Origin: MedAcidi-G1 sp000817085
Lineage (GTDB): Bacteria; Actinomycetota; Acidimicrobiia; Acidimicrobiales; MedAcidi-G1
Reading direction: 5' to 3'
Assembly: GCA_045568635.1 (NCBI GenBank)
Contig: JBJLAO010000004.1
Span: 124,001-188,000 of the forward strand
Length of the DNA stretch: 64,000 nt
A model generated the notes under the pieces. The model searched no databases and was not told the origin of the DNA. It worked only from the letters and a program-made list of their open reading frames with translations. The first letter of the stretch is position 1. Every line of letters starts with the position of its first letter. The translations under genes were made by a program, and so were the position numbers. Shown piece after piece: positions 17,134-26,780 of the stretch.

Positions 17134-18410
17134 CCCTTACCAGCCAACACAGCTTCGCCCTTGTAGAAAGCAGATTCATTCAAAATTTCTTCTATGCGTA
17201 AAAGTTGGTTGTACTTGGCCACCCGGTCGCTACGCGCAGGCGCTCCAGATTTAATCTGACCACAATTCGTCGCAACAGCTAAATCTGCTATCAAATGATC
17301 CTCTGTTTCGCCTGAACGGTGAGAAATTATGGCTGTATATCCAGCACTCATTGCAATTTCAACTGCTTCTAAAGTTTCGGTGAGAGTTCCTATTTGGTTT
17401 ACTTTTATCAAAATCGAATTAGCTACCCCATTTGCAATTCCACGCTCAAGCCTTAGAGAGTTGGTCACAAATAGGTCGTCTCCGACTAACTGTGTCTTAT
17501 CTCCTAGCTCTTTGGTGAGTTCCAACCAACCTTCCCAATCCTCTTCTGCCATTCCGTCTTCTATAGAACAAATCGGGTACTTGTCACAAAGTGCTGCGAG
17601 ATAAGCAATCATTTCCTCTGAATTTAAAGAAAGATTTTCGGCTTCAATTCGGTAAATACCTTTTTGAAAAAATTCTGTAGAAGCGACATCAAGAGCTAGT
17701 GAAATATCCTCACCTGGAGTAAGTCCAGCTTTTTCGATCGCATCTATCAGTATTTGCAGTGCTTCTTCGTTTGAAGAAAGATTCGGTGCAAAGCCACCCT
17801 CATCTCCAACTGCAGTCGACATTCTTTTTCCATTTAAAACTGACTTAAGAGAATGATATATATCCACCCCCCACTGCAATGCTTCGCTATATGAAGCCGC
17901 CCCCAGAGGCATAACCATGAATTCCTGAAAATCTATATTGTTGTCAGCGTGCATACCGCCATTTACTACATTAAACATCGGAACTGGGAGTAGATGAGCA
18001 TTAGCACCTCCTACGTATTTAAAAAGAGGAATTCCTGCATCTTCAGCTGCAGCCCTAGCGACTGCTAGGGACACTCCGAGAATTGCATTGGCTCCAAGTC
18101 TGCCTTTGTCATCAGTACCATCTAAATCAATCATTGTCTGATCAATCACACGCTGATCAGCGGCTTCTAAACCTAAAACAGAATCAGCTATTTCATTGTT
18201 GACATGACTTACAGCATTCTTGACGCCTTTTCCCGACCATATCTCTTCTCCGTCTCTGAGCTCCACTGCTTCGAACTGTCCTGTAGAAGCACCACTAGGA
18301 ACCATCGCCCGTCCACTAGCTCCACTATCAAGTAGAACTTCTACCTCGACAGTTGGGTTTCCACGGGAATCTATTATCTGTCTTCCAACAACAAATTTAA
18401 TTCTGCTCAC
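17130..18410 (-). CDS. eno: enolase (phosphopyruvate hydratase)
   Basis: This is a full-length 426-residue enolase, which interconverts 2-phosphoglycerate and phosphoenolpyruvate. Visible hallmarks are the mobile loop SGASTGQFEAVELRDG (~residue 40), GDEGGFAPNLSS (~202), the magnesium ligands in ALDVASTEF, SIEDGMAEEDWEGW and VGDDLFVTN, the catalytic Lys in ILIKVNQIGTLTE, and the signature IISHRSGETED. The order mfd - surA - mazG - eno - ftsB is the usual actinobacterial one. A 107-bp gap separates it from mazG. Confidence 0.99.
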   Translation of the reverse strand: MSRIKFVVGRQIIDSRGNPTVEVEVLLDSGASGRAMVPSGASTGQFEAVELRDGEEIWSGKGVKNAVSHVNNEIADSVLGLEAADQRVIDQTMIDLDGTDDKGRLGANAILGVSLAVARAAAEDAGIPLFKYVGGANAHLLPVPMFNVVNGGMHADNNIDFQEFMVMPLGAASYSEALQWGVDIYHSLKSVLNGKRMSTAVGDEGGFAPNLSSNEEALQILIDAIEKAGLTPGEDISLALDVASTEFFQKGIYRIEAENLSLNSEEMIAYLAALCDKYPICSIEDGMAEEDWEGWLELTKELGDKTQLVGDDLFVTNSLRLERGIANGVANSILIKVNQIGTLTETLEAVEIAMSAGYTAIISHRSGETEDHLIADLAVATNCGQIKSGAPARSDRVAKYNQLLRIEEILNESAFYKGEAVLAGKG

Positions 18411-18517
18411 AATTACCTCTTAAGTAATATGCTAGATAGCTCTACTTATTAACAAACTACTCCGTTGAAGGTAATCAAATAGGACGAATAAGAAAAAAGT
18501 TCAGACCTAAGTAGTCA

Positions 18518-19933
18518 CTAGTCTTTGGAGTCGCGTTTTCTGATCTCCTCTTTTAATACTTTTTTAGTTTTATTATCTGCGGAAAATAAATCCACACTTC
18601 TATCTTCAGCGAGTGTCTCAATGCTTTTGATAAATGTAACAAACTTAGAATTAGCAACTCTTAAAGCTCGTTCAGCTTCAAAACCATTCTTTGCAGCCCA
18701 GAAAACGAGATCTAGGAAAATTTTTCCAAGCTCTTCGTCGGTTTCAGGTAGAAACCTGTCAATTGCAATCTCTTCATCAAGTAGATCCAATGTTTTTGAT
18801 TTTTCAAATATTTTCTGCGTGTATGCCAATGCGGGAAGAGAATCTGGTATTCCATCTAAGACAGAAGAACGTTTCTTTTCTTCTTTTTTTAGCTCCTCCC
18901 ATCTTTTATGAGCAGAATCTGGATTGTCATTCATCAGCGGATCTTCTTCGGTCGTAAATATTCCAGGATGTCTCCGCCGAAGCTTCTCATGTATACCTTT
19001 TGTTACATCGGTCAAATCAAAACGAGCATCATCTGCCGCTATTCGCGAGTGGAATACGACCTGAAACAACAAGTCACCCAATTCTTCTTCTAGATCTTCA
19101 GATCCTTCTCCTGTCTCCTCATTAAAATTCTCTATAGCTTCTAATACCTCGTAGGTCTCTTCCAGCAAATGTGAAGTGAGAGAAGAGTGAGTTTGTTCAG
19201 CATCCCAGGGGCATTGGATTCTCAGCTCTGATACAAGTTCCACAAACTTTTGCAATTCAGAAGCAATCGGGGATTCTAGATGTGGAATAAAACAAGAAGT
19301 TAAATGATCTGGTTTAACTTTTTCAGTTAGATCATCCCATTTGATTTCCTGTACTTTTTCGTCTTCTAGACCTAAACGTTGCAAAATAGTAACTGGCTGC
19401 GTTGGTGGAGACTGCACTACAGCGACGATGTCTGCCAGAATATTACTGCTATCTATTTGGGTAACTAAAAGTGGGCCTCTATCTCCAGCTGCTTCGGTTA
19501 TAAATCTGTGTGCATCAACAATTCTTACCCCTACTTCCATAGGGTCAATCCCTAAGCTGCTCCAAGCTAAATCCACAAAAGATAGGGAAGGAAACACTTC
19601 TACTTCCACCTCTGTTTGCTCAGTTAACAGCTGCACTGTCTTTTCAGCTAGAAATGGAGATCCTGGAACTGCATAAAGTATCTTTCGATTCTTTTTAGCT
19701 TCTGCTATTAATTCAATAACGATAGTTCTATAAACCTCTTCAAAAGAATCTGAGGATTCATAAATATAATCAAATGAAACAACGTCAGGTCCTAGCAAAC
19801 AACTAGAAGGATGCCTAGTTGTCCTCACATAACGGAATTCGTGTTCCTCTATGAGTGTAAGATTTTTCGCACTACAAAAAGAAGGTTCTCCAGGACCTAA
19901 ACCTATAACAGTCACCTTAGGTGAACTCTTCAA
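18518..19933 (-). CDS. mazG: MazG nucleotide pyrophosphohydrolase with N-terminal tetrapyrrole methylase-like domain
   Basis: This is a 471-residue fusion. Residues 1-~215 form a tetrapyrrole (SAM) methylase-like domain (KVTVIGLGPGEPSFCSAKNLTLIEE, LYAVPGSPFLAEKTV), as in B. subtilis YabN. Residues ~230-470 form MazG, with the Mg-binding helices LEETYEVLEAIE and EEELGDLLFQVVFHSRI and the RRRHPGIF block. MazG hydrolyses NTPs to NMPs and is a house-cleaning and stress enzyme in characterised bacteria. It lies 1 bp downstream of the SurA-like gene and reads toward eno. Confidence 0.95.
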   Translation of the reverse strand: MKSSPKVTVIGLGPGEPSFCSAKNLTLIEEHEFRYVRTTRHPSSCLLGPDVVSFDYIYESSDSFEEVYRTIVIELIAEAKKNRKILYAVPGSPFLAEKTVQLLTEQTEVEVEVFPSLSFVDLAWSSLGIDPMEVGVRIVDAHRFITEAAGDRGPLLVTQIDSSNILADIVAVVQSPPTQPVTILQRLGLEDEKVQEIKWDDLTEKVKPDHLTSCFIPHLESPIASELQKFVELVSELRIQCPWDAEQTHSSLTSHLLEETYEVLEAIENFNEETGEGSEDLEEELGDLLFQVVFHSRIAADDARFDLTDVTKGIHEKLRRRHPGIFTTEEDPLMNDNPDSAHKRWEELKKEEKKRSSVLDGIPDSLPALAYTQKIFEKSKTLDLLDEEIAIDRFLPETDEELGKIFLDLVFWAAKNGFEAERALRVANSKFVTFIKSIETLAEDRSVDLFSADNKTKKVLKEEIRKRDSKD

Positions 19934-19934
19934 A

Positions 19935-20813
19935 TTAAGAACCCTCTGAAATTCGCACAGGTTCTATCTGTCCAGCTACAGGGTCCCATGTGCCGTAACG
20001 GCCATCTAAGTCAACTTCTCGCGTAAGAGATGAAAGATGAACTATTGACATAAAAAGTCCCTCACCCTGTTCTTCAAACGCTGCTGGTTCCACAACACTA
20101 ACTTCATTGACGCGAATCACATGGAATCCAAAAGGACTTCCAACAGGACCTACTACTTCTACAGAAGCTTTGATGGCGCCAAGCACGGCTCTTTCAAAAG
20201 ACGGAACAAAGGCACCTAAAGGCACGCAACCCAATGAACCTCCGTCGGCACCTGAACCAGGGTCAATTGAAAATGTCAAAGCTAAGTCTTCAAATTTTTG
20301 TCCGGAATCCAGAAGTTCCATTACCTCTAAAGCTTCTTCTCTGGTATTTGTGAGAACATGACTAGTGCAAAGCTCATAACCGAGAAGTCCTTTATTAGCT
20401 TCATAAGCAGACCGAACTTCCGGACCGCCCTCGGCAGCAAAATTACGGATGGCTTGCCATTCACTGTAAAAATTTAGTCGCGGATCTGAATCTGATAATC
20501 CTCCTGCTACAAGTTGGTTCCTTGCTTTTTCAATGTCTGCTTCTGAGAAAGTGGCTCCGTAGTCGCTCAAAAAATCAGCTAGTGCCTGATTTTGTATCCA
20601 TTCAGTGGCCGTTCCGATTAGAAGTGACATATCCGAAGTATCGCCACCAGTGCGCTCCTCATTCCATTCGATTAGAGCTTTCCTCTCAATTTGTATTTCA
20701 CCAACCTCAATATCAACTTGAGAGCCACCGCAACTCAATAGAAGAGATGCAAAAAAGGAAGCTATAAGACCCTTAAAGATTTTCGAAAATAAATTTACTG
20801 TCATTGAACTCAC
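19935..20813 (-). CDS. SurA/PpiC-type peptidyl-prolyl isomerase lipoprotein
   Basis: This 292-residue protein has a lipoprotein signal peptide: hydrophobic residues 11-27 ending in LLLSC, with Cys28 as the lipidation site. A SurA N-like helical region follows (ADIEKARNQLVAGGLSD), then a parvulin (PpiC) rotamase domain at ~150-245 (CTSHVLTNTREEALEVMELLDSGQKFEDLALTFSIDPGSGADGGSLGCVPLGAFVPSFE ... PFGFHVIRVNEV). It probably folds or escorts exported proteins at the outer face of the membrane. A second Met at residue 4 is an alternative start. It sits between mfd and mazG, as lpqU/surA genes do in this phylum. Confidence 0.9.
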   Translation of the reverse strand: MSSMTVNLFSKIFKGLIASFFASLLLSCGGSQVDIEVGEIQIERKALIEWNEERTGGDTSDMSLLIGTATEWIQNQALADFLSDYGATFSEADIEKARNQLVAGGLSDSDPRLNFYSEWQAIRNFAAEGGPEVRSAYEANKGLLGYELCTSHVLTNTREEALEVMELLDSGQKFEDLALTFSIDPGSGADGGSLGCVPLGAFVPSFERAVLGAIKASVEVVGPVGSPFGFHVIRVNEVSVVEPAAFEEQGEGLFMSIVHLSSLTREVDLDGRYGTWDPVAGQIEPVRISEGS

Positions 20814-20822
20814 CCCAAGATG

Positions 20823-23800
20823 CTATGCGGTTGCAGTTAGAACGGGAACCAAATCTTGCAAGTACTCAGTTAATACACCTGTCGGATTTTTCTCAGGTAT
20901 TGGAATCTGCAACTCTCCGGAACTCTCTTTTAAATAAGCCTCTGGATGCAGTCTTTCTAAACGAGTTTGCTTACTTAACGGTAATGAAACAGGCGAACAG
21001 CGAGCCAAAAAACCTGAATTCATTTTTTTTCTTTTGGTAACCGTTATTTCTTTTATACCGCGCTCAACACAAATGGTTCGTAAATGCCCTATAGACAAAA
21101 GTTTTTCTGCTTCTTCCGGAATAGGGCCATACCGATCTTCCCATTCTTGCCTCACTTCTTCGACTTTTGAGGAATCTGAAGTTTCTCCTGCCGAAGCAAG
21201 TTTTCTATATGCCTCAAGTCGTAAATCACTTCGACTTACATAACTTTCTGGCAAATAAGCATCCACAGGGATTTCTACTCTTATTTCAGTTACAGGAATT
21301 TCTTGAACTCCAGATGCCTCTAGTACCGCCTCATTAACCATTTGACAATAAAGGTCATACCCAACTGAAGCCACATGTCCGCTTTGTCCGGTTCCTAACA
21401 GATTTCCAGCACCCCTTATCTCCAAGTCTTTCATTGCTAAACGAAATCCAGAACCCAATTCTGTTGTCTCACCAATTGTTCTCAACCGTTCAAAGGCTTC
21501 CTCGCTAAGTGATTTATCAATAGGTGTAAATAAGTATGCATAGGCCCTGTGACCTGATCTTCCAACCCTGCCGCGCAACTGGTGTAATTGACCAAGTCCT
21601 AAAAGGTCCGCTCTATCCACAACCAACGTATTTACAGTTGGCATATCGATTCCCGATTCAACTATTGTAGTGCAGACCAAAACATCGTATTTCCGTTCCC
21701 AAAAATCTATAATCACTCTCTCTAAAGAAGATTCGTCCATCTGTCCATGAGCGATAGCGATACGCGCATCCGGAACCAGCTGTTTTAAACTTGCCGCTGT
21801 TTCTTCAATGTCATGGACTCTGTTATGCACGAAAAAAACCTGTCCTTCTCGCAATAACTCCCGTTGAATGGCTTCCACCACAGCACTTTCGTTATATTCA
21901 CCAACAAATGTAAGTATGGGCTGCCGATCAGCTGGAGGAGTGTCTATTAGGCTTAAATCTCTGATCCCTGTTAATGACATTTCTAGAGTTCTGGGAATAG
22001 GAGTAGCTGTCAAAGTCAAGATATCTACTTGGGCTTTCATAGCTTTAATGGCCTCTTTATGACTTACCCCAAATCTCTGTTCTTCGTCAACGATTAATAA
22101 ACCAAGATCTTTGAACGAAACGTCTTGAGAAAGAAGCCTATGGGTTCCAATTACTACGTCTACAGAACCATCCTCCAAGCCTGAGAGGACTTTTCGGGCC
22201 TGAGATTGTGTCAAAAATCTACTTAGAACTTCTACTCGTATGGGATAAGAGAGTAAGCGCTCCCTAAAAGTTTCTCCGTGCTGCTGAGCCAACAGTGTCG
22301 TGGGCACGAGAATAGCCACTTGGCAACCATCTTGAATTGCTTTAAATGCAGCTCGAAGAGCTACCTCTGTTTTACCAAACCCCACATCCCCACAGATGAC
22401 ACGATCCATTGGAAACGGTCGTTCCATATCAGCTTTTACTTCTTCTATAGCTCTTAGTTGATCAGGAGTCTCTTGGAAAGGAAATGTTTGTTCAAGTTCT
22501 GATTGCCATGGTGAGTCTTTTGCAAATGAGCGACCTTCTGAAGTGATTCTTTTTTTGTAAAGCTCTACTAGGTCGGAAGCTATTTCTGAAATGGCAGATT
22601 TAACTCGAGATTTGGTTCTTTCCCATTCAACCCCTCCCATTCTGGAAAGAGTTGGAACGTCACCAGAGCTGTAAGGCCTAATAACTTCAATTTGATCTGT
22701 AGGAAGATAAAGACGGTCGCTACCTTTGTACTCCAACAACAAATAGTCTTTCTCAGCTCCACCTAGTTTCTGACTCACCAAACCCGCAAAACGAGCTATC
22801 CCATGATGTTCGTGAACTACATAATCGCCAATTGAAAAATCCTCAAAAACACGTACTGTTTCTTTTCGTCGATCTCTTAAATGTTTATGAGTTCTACGCC
22901 TACCTGTTAACTCATTTTCTGTTATCAACGCAAAATGTGAACCTTCTAGAATGAACCCTCGCTCAACAGATCCGACTGTGATGTGAATACCTGAAATTTT
23001 GCTACTCTCATTTTGCCTGTTTACAAAAACTGGCAAGCCTTCTTTTTCGAAAATTTCCTCTAGTCGACTTACACTGCCCTCACCGTCGGCAGCCACGACA
23101 ACAAAATATTTTTTATCCAATAATTCTGATATCCGATTAATTTTTCCTGATACATCAATATTAGATATGCCAGCAGCTTTGGTTGACTCCCAAGTTATTG
23201 CTTTTATCTCAGAAGTAGTTGTGACTTTACGAGTGGAATCTATAAACCAAATCGGGGCTTTGCAGAATTTCATCGATCTATCAAAAGAAACATGGAGTTC
23301 TGGGAACTCTGACCCCTCGAACGACCAGGTCTTAGCCAACGACTCGGCTAATTTATTTTCTCTCTCTAATAAATCGCTTACCCTAGAGTTCAGACGTCCT
23401 CTATCTACTAACAGCAGCAAGCCTTCTTTAGGAAGAATGTCAGCCAACACGACATCTTCACCTAAGAGCCACGGCATAAATGATTCCATGCCATCAAATA
23501 ACTCCCCATCAGCAAGTCGTTCCCATTCACTAGAACCCCAACTCTGCTGATCAACCATCGAAGTCGCTTTTTCCAACATTTCAGATTTTAAAATCAGCTC
23601 CCTGCAGGGAAATATTTCCACTTCATCTAAAGAGTGCTTTGTTCTTTGATCAGCTACACCGAATTCGCACACTCTTTCAATCTCATCTCCCCAGAGATCT
23701 ACGCGAACAGGAGAATCAGATGTCGAGGGCCAAATGTCGACTATTGAACCCCTTATAGCCACCTCTCCGCGATGTTCAACTTGATATTCTCTTTTGTAAC

Positions 23801-24281
23801 CAAAAGCAACTAGCTTCGCTAAAAGTTCTCTCTGGTCTATTAGATCTCCTGTCTTTAAAAAAATAGGAAATGTTTCTTCTTGAACGGACAACTTCTGCAC
23901 AAGAGCGCGCGCAGAGGTGACAATTACTTCTAAAGTTTCTTCAGAAGTAACTAATCTGTGGAGAACACGTAATCGCTTTCCCATTGTCTCCACTCCTGGG
24001 CTAATTCTCTCGAAAGGAAGTGTCTCCCACGAAGGAAAAAATTCTACTTTTTCAAAACCGATGAAGACTTTTAGATCGTTAAAAAGTTTCTCAGCTTCTG
24101 TATTCGTAGGAGCAACCACCACTAATGGTTTTCTTTCGCTTGAAGATGAAATTGATGCCGAAACAACTGCATGGGCACATTCCGGCACAAAAATTTCAGC
24201 ACTATGAAGTCCTAATGATTGAACTATTGAAGGTTCTTCTTTTAAAAGTTCAGGCAGAGCCTGATAAATCCCATTATTCAT
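20823..24281 (-). CDS. mfd: transcription-repair coupling factor
   Basis: This is a full-length Mfd of 1152 residues, the DNA translocase that removes stalled RNA polymerase and recruits nucleotide excision repair. The order is a UvrB-like N-terminal module (LVVVAPTNTEAEKLFNDL, EVEFFPSWETLPFE), the RNA-polymerase-interacting domain (DFSIGDYVVHEHHGIARFAGL ... DYLLLEYKGSDRLYLPTDQ, ~residue 490), then helicase motifs GDVGFGKTEVALRA, VDEEQRFGV, LTATPIPRTL and GRVGRSGHRAYAYLF, and the TRCF C-terminal domain. It lies 6 bp after pth and 9 bp before the SurA-like gene. Confidence 0.98.
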   Translation of the reverse strand: MNNGIYQALPELLKEEPSIVQSLGLHSAEIFVPECAHAVVSASISSSSERKPLVVVAPTNTEAEKLFNDLKVFIGFEKVEFFPSWETLPFERISPGVETMGKRLRVLHRLVTSEETLEVIVTSARALVQKLSVQEETFPIFLKTGDLIDQRELLAKLVAFGYKREYQVEHRGEVAIRGSIVDIWPSTSDSPVRVDLWGDEIERVCEFGVADQRTKHSLDEVEIFPCRELILKSEMLEKATSMVDQQSWGSSEWERLADGELFDGMESFMPWLLGEDVVLADILPKEGLLLLVDRGRLNSRVSDLLERENKLAESLAKTWSFEGSEFPELHVSFDRSMKFCKAPIWFIDSTRKVTTTSEIKAITWESTKAAGISNIDVSGKINRISELLDKKYFVVVAADGEGSVSRLEEIFEKEGLPVFVNRQNESSKISGIHITVGSVERGFILEGSHFALITENELTGRRRTHKHLRDRRKETVRVFEDFSIGDYVVHEHHGIARFAGLVSQKLGGAEKDYLLLEYKGSDRLYLPTDQIEVIRPYSSGDVPTLSRMGGVEWERTKSRVKSAISEIASDLVELYKKRITSEGRSFAKDSPWQSELEQTFPFQETPDQLRAIEEVKADMERPFPMDRVICGDVGFGKTEVALRAAFKAIQDGCQVAILVPTTLLAQQHGETFRERLLSYPIRVEVLSRFLTQSQARKVLSGLEDGSVDVVIGTHRLLSQDVSFKDLGLLIVDEEQRFGVSHKEAIKAMKAQVDILTLTATPIPRTLEMSLTGIRDLSLIDTPPADRQPILTFVGEYNESAVVEAIQRELLREGQVFFVHNRVHDIEETAASLKQLVPDARIAIAHGQMDESSLERVIIDFWERKYDVLVCTTIVESGIDMPTVNTLVVDRADLLGLGQLHQLRGRVGRSGHRAYAYLFTPIDKSLSEEAFERLRTIGETTELGSGFRLAMKDLEIRGAGNLLGTGQSGHVASVGYDLYCQMVNEAVLEASGVQEIPVTEIRVEIPVDAYLPESYVSRSDLRLEAYRKLASAGETSDSSKVEEVRQEWEDRYGPIPEEAEKLLSIGHLRTICVERGIKEITVTKRKKMNSGFLARCSPVSLPLSKQTRLERLHPEAYLKESSGELQIPIPEKNPTGVLTEYLQDLVPVLTATA

Positions 24282-24287
24282 AGGCTT

Positions 24288-24914
24288 CTAAATTTTTTTA
24301 TTAAAGATCTGCATTGAACTCTCAAAGCCTATTTTAAGAATGCTCTCTATCGAATCAGCAGCAGTTACCACAGACAATAAAAGTTCTTCACTTTCTTTTT
24401 TACCCGGTTTAGAAAGAACATACTGAGCACCTTTTTGATTTGGGAAAGGTTTTCCTATACCAACCCTGATACGACAAAAATCTTGATTTTTTAAGTGTTG
24501 CTTCACAGAGCGTAATCCATTGTGACCAGCTAAACCTCCACCTTCTTTAAGGCGAATATGCCCGACCTCTAAATCCAATTCATCATGGACTACTAAAAGT
24601 TTTTTTACTTCACTTAGCCCGTAGCGTCTCATTAATTTAGCTACTGCAATTCCCGAATCGTTCATAAAAGTCATCGGGATTGCGAAAACTATTAACTTCC
24701 CCTCATGTCTGACTTCCGAAACGAGTGCTTGTTCTTTTCCCGTTTTTAAACTTGAATTATGACGTTTAACTACCTCGTCAATAACTTCTCTACCAACGTT
24801 ATGACGGGTATTTGCAAACTCTGAGCCTGGATTTCCAAGTCCGACTACCAGCAACTCGGCTGATTCACCTCGGCGTGTTAATGATCGACGCTCGCCCCGT
24901 GTCAATCGGGACAT
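24288..24914 (-). CDS. pth: peptidyl-tRNA hydrolase
   Basis: This 208-residue Pth recycles tRNA from prematurely released peptidyl-tRNA. Motifs seen are LLVVGLGNPGSEFANTRHNVG with the catalytic His, MTFMNDSGIAVAKLM, VVHDELDLEVGHIRLKEGGGLAGHNGLRSVKQHL and RIRVGIGKPF. About 19 residues precede the usual N-terminus (SRLTRGERRSLTRRGESA), a basic extension longer than most Pth proteins. The start has AGGGA upstream and lies 11 bp after rplY, so I kept it. It belongs to the rplY - pth - mfd operon. Confidence 0.97.
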   Translation of the reverse strand: MSRLTRGERRSLTRRGESAELLVVGLGNPGSEFANTRHNVGREVIDEVVKRHNSSLKTGKEQALVSEVRHEGKLIVFAIPMTFMNDSGIAVAKLMRRYGLSEVKKLLVVHDELDLEVGHIRLKEGGGLAGHNGLRSVKQHLKNQDFCRIRVGIGKPFPNQKGAQYVLSKPGKKESEELLLSVVTAADSIESILKIGFESSMQIFNKKI

Positions 24915-24925
24915 GCAAATCCCTG

Positions 24926-25630
24926 CTACCCGTCTTCAGCGGCACCTTCGGAATCACCACCGGCGCCGCCTTCCTGTCCACCAGAATCACCATCTTCAGT
25001 AAAGGCAATTCCTTCTCCACCCTCTTCGGCTGCAAGTACAGCTGCTTCGTCTGCAGCAATTGACTCGAGTGTCGAACGAGTAATCATTCCTACCGCTATC
25101 GGGTCTTCGGGATCTCCTTCAGCGATAACACCCTCCGGCAAACTTAGATCCCCCACTCTTACTGCATCTCCAACTGTTAAGGCAGAAATATCAACCTCAA
25201 TCTCAGTAGGTATTCGATCTGGGGGTGCACTAACAGTAAGTGAAAACATATTCTGATCCACCATTCCGTCCGCTGCGGAAACTTCGCGTGCTTCACCAAT
25301 CATTACTAATGGAATGTCAACAATAACGTTCTTATTGGGATCAATTCTAAGAAAATCAACATGCATAACGTCACGTTTTACGGGGTGGCGTTGTATGTCC
25401 TTAACGATGGTCATTTGTTTCTTTCCATCAATTTCCAATTGAATAATTGCATTTATCCCAGATTCTGTAGTTAACGCACGTCTCAAATCTGGCCAAGTTA
25501 CAGACAAAGGTACTGATTTTTCATTAAGGCCGTATAAAACACCCGGAACAACACCATCTTTCCGTACGCGACGACTTGAACTACTACCCATTTCTCTCGT
25601 TGTATTTGCGGTAAGAAGTATTTCTTCCAT
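24926..25630 (-). CDS. rplY: 50S ribosomal protein bL25 (CTC/TL5 type)
   Basis: This 234-residue long-form bL25 binds 5S rRNA. The N-terminal L25 domain (EEILLTANTTREMGSSSSRRVRKDGVVPGVLYG) is followed by the TL5 beta domain (VDIPLVMIGEAREVSAADGMVDQNMFSLTVSAPPDRIPTEIEVDI). The C-terminal tail is rich in Gly, Glu and Asp. The start at 25630 is chosen because GAGGAAA lies 6 nt upstream and the family begins here; an upstream in-frame ATG would add 20 unrelated residues. It lies 92 bp downstream of prs. Confidence 0.96.
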   Translation of the reverse strand: MEEILLTANTTREMGSSSSRRVRKDGVVPGVLYGLNEKSVPLSVTWPDLRRALTTESGINAIIQLEIDGKKQMTIVKDIQRHPVKRDVMHVDFLRIDPNKNVIVDIPLVMIGEAREVSAADGMVDQNMFSLTVSAPPDRIPTEIEVDISALTVGDAVRVGDLSLPEGVIAEGDPEDPIAVGMITRSTLESIAADEAAVLAAEEGGEGIAFTEDGDSGGQEGGAGGDSEGAAEDG

Positions 25631-25722
25631 AAGATTTTCCTCAAATTGAAGTATTGCGACCCGACAGGCGAGTCTAACCAATGATTTCACGACCCAAACG
25701 GCTAAAACGGATCATTTGTTTT

Positions 25723-26703
25723 TTACACTAAATTATTTCCGCCAAATATCTCTGAGACCGAAGTATCTTCAAACACTGCTCTAATAGCCTCTGCGATCAA
25801 AGGAGCAACTGAAAGCACTTCGACTTTATCGGTTTGCATATTCTCCGGCAGAGGAAGTGTGTCTGTAACAATAATTTTTTCTATTGGAGAAGCCGAAAGT
25901 CTTTCGGATGCAGGTCCTGAAAAGACTCCGTGGGTGGCAGCTGCTACGATCTGTGACGCTCCTCTTTCAGATAGCTGCTCAGCCGCCGAACAGATTGTCC
26001 CAGCAGTATCTATCATGTCGTCTACGAGAATACACACGCGACCGTCGACGTCTCCGACGACTTCTCGAGCTTCTACAGTATTAAATGAACTGTGACTTCT
26101 TCTTTTGTGCACTATCGCTAGTTCTGCCCCCAAAGTCATAGCGTAACGTTCAGCTACTTTCACTCTTCCGGCATCAGGAGAGACAATAGTTAGATCGCCG
26201 TTTAAAGAAGAAAGTCTTTCAACCAAAACTGGCATAGCGGTAAGGTGGTCTACAGGACCATCAAAAAATCCCTGTGTTTGGCCCGAATGAAGGTCAACAC
26301 TGACTAATCTGCTTGCTCCAGCTTCTTTGAAAAGATTGGCTACTAGTTTGGCTGTAATTGGTTCGCGACCTGAAGCTTTTCGGTCTTGTCGTCCATAGCC
26401 GTAAGCAGGGCAAACTACGGTAATTCTCTTCGCCGATGCCCGTCTTGCTGCATCAACCATAATCAATTGTTCCATTAAAGAATCATTAATTGAAGCATCG
26501 GCAGATCCACTGTGGGTTTGCACTATAAAGACATCACAACCTCGTATCGATTCAGAAAACCTGCAATGAACCTCACCATTAGCGAATTCTGCGAGGTTAG
26601 GTTCGCCCAGATTAACGCTTAATTCTGAAGCAATACTTTCTGCTAACGGTTGGTAAGTTCTACCTGAGACCAAATAGAGTTTTTTGTTCGTTACCAATTC
26701 CAT
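25723..26703 (-). CDS. prs: ribose-phosphate pyrophosphokinase
   Basis: This 326-residue PRPP synthetase makes phosphoribosyl pyrophosphate for purine, pyrimidine, His and Trp synthesis. Characteristic segments are FANGEVHCRFSESIRGCDVFIVQ, YGYGRQDRKASGREPITAKLVANL (ATP loop), SVDLHSGQTQGFFDGPVDHL, and the PRPP-binding loop VCILVDDMIDTAGTI. In many Actinomycetota prs follows glmU; here the neighbouring upstream gene is a secreted Fn3 protein, and glmU is not in the window. Confidence 0.98.
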   Translation of the reverse strand: MELVTNKKLYLVSGRTYQPLAESIASELSVNLGEPNLAEFANGEVHCRFSESIRGCDVFIVQTHSGSADASINDSLMEQLIMVDAARRASAKRITVVCPAYGYGRQDRKASGREPITAKLVANLFKEAGASRLVSVDLHSGQTQGFFDGPVDHLTAMPVLVERLSSLNGDLTIVSPDAGRVKVAERYAMTLGAELAIVHKRRSHSSFNTVEAREVVGDVDGRVCILVDDMIDTAGTICSAAEQLSERGASQIVAAATHGVFSGPASERLSASPIEKIIVTDTLPLPENMQTDKVEVLSVAPLIAEAIRAVFEDTSVSEIFGGNNLV

Positions 26704-26780
26704 ACTGAACTTATACCTTCCATTTTTTGTATATAACGATCATAGATCATCACGATAAGGATTCTTTCTTAAAATAATTT

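Noticed and set aside
22999..23550. Long open frame antisense to mfd
   Set aside because: It is a shadow of the mfd coding frame. It has no start signal and no recognisable domain.
25631..25690. 20-residue N-terminal extension of bL25
   Set aside because: The family starts at MEEILL and GAGGAAA lies 6 nt before that ATG.
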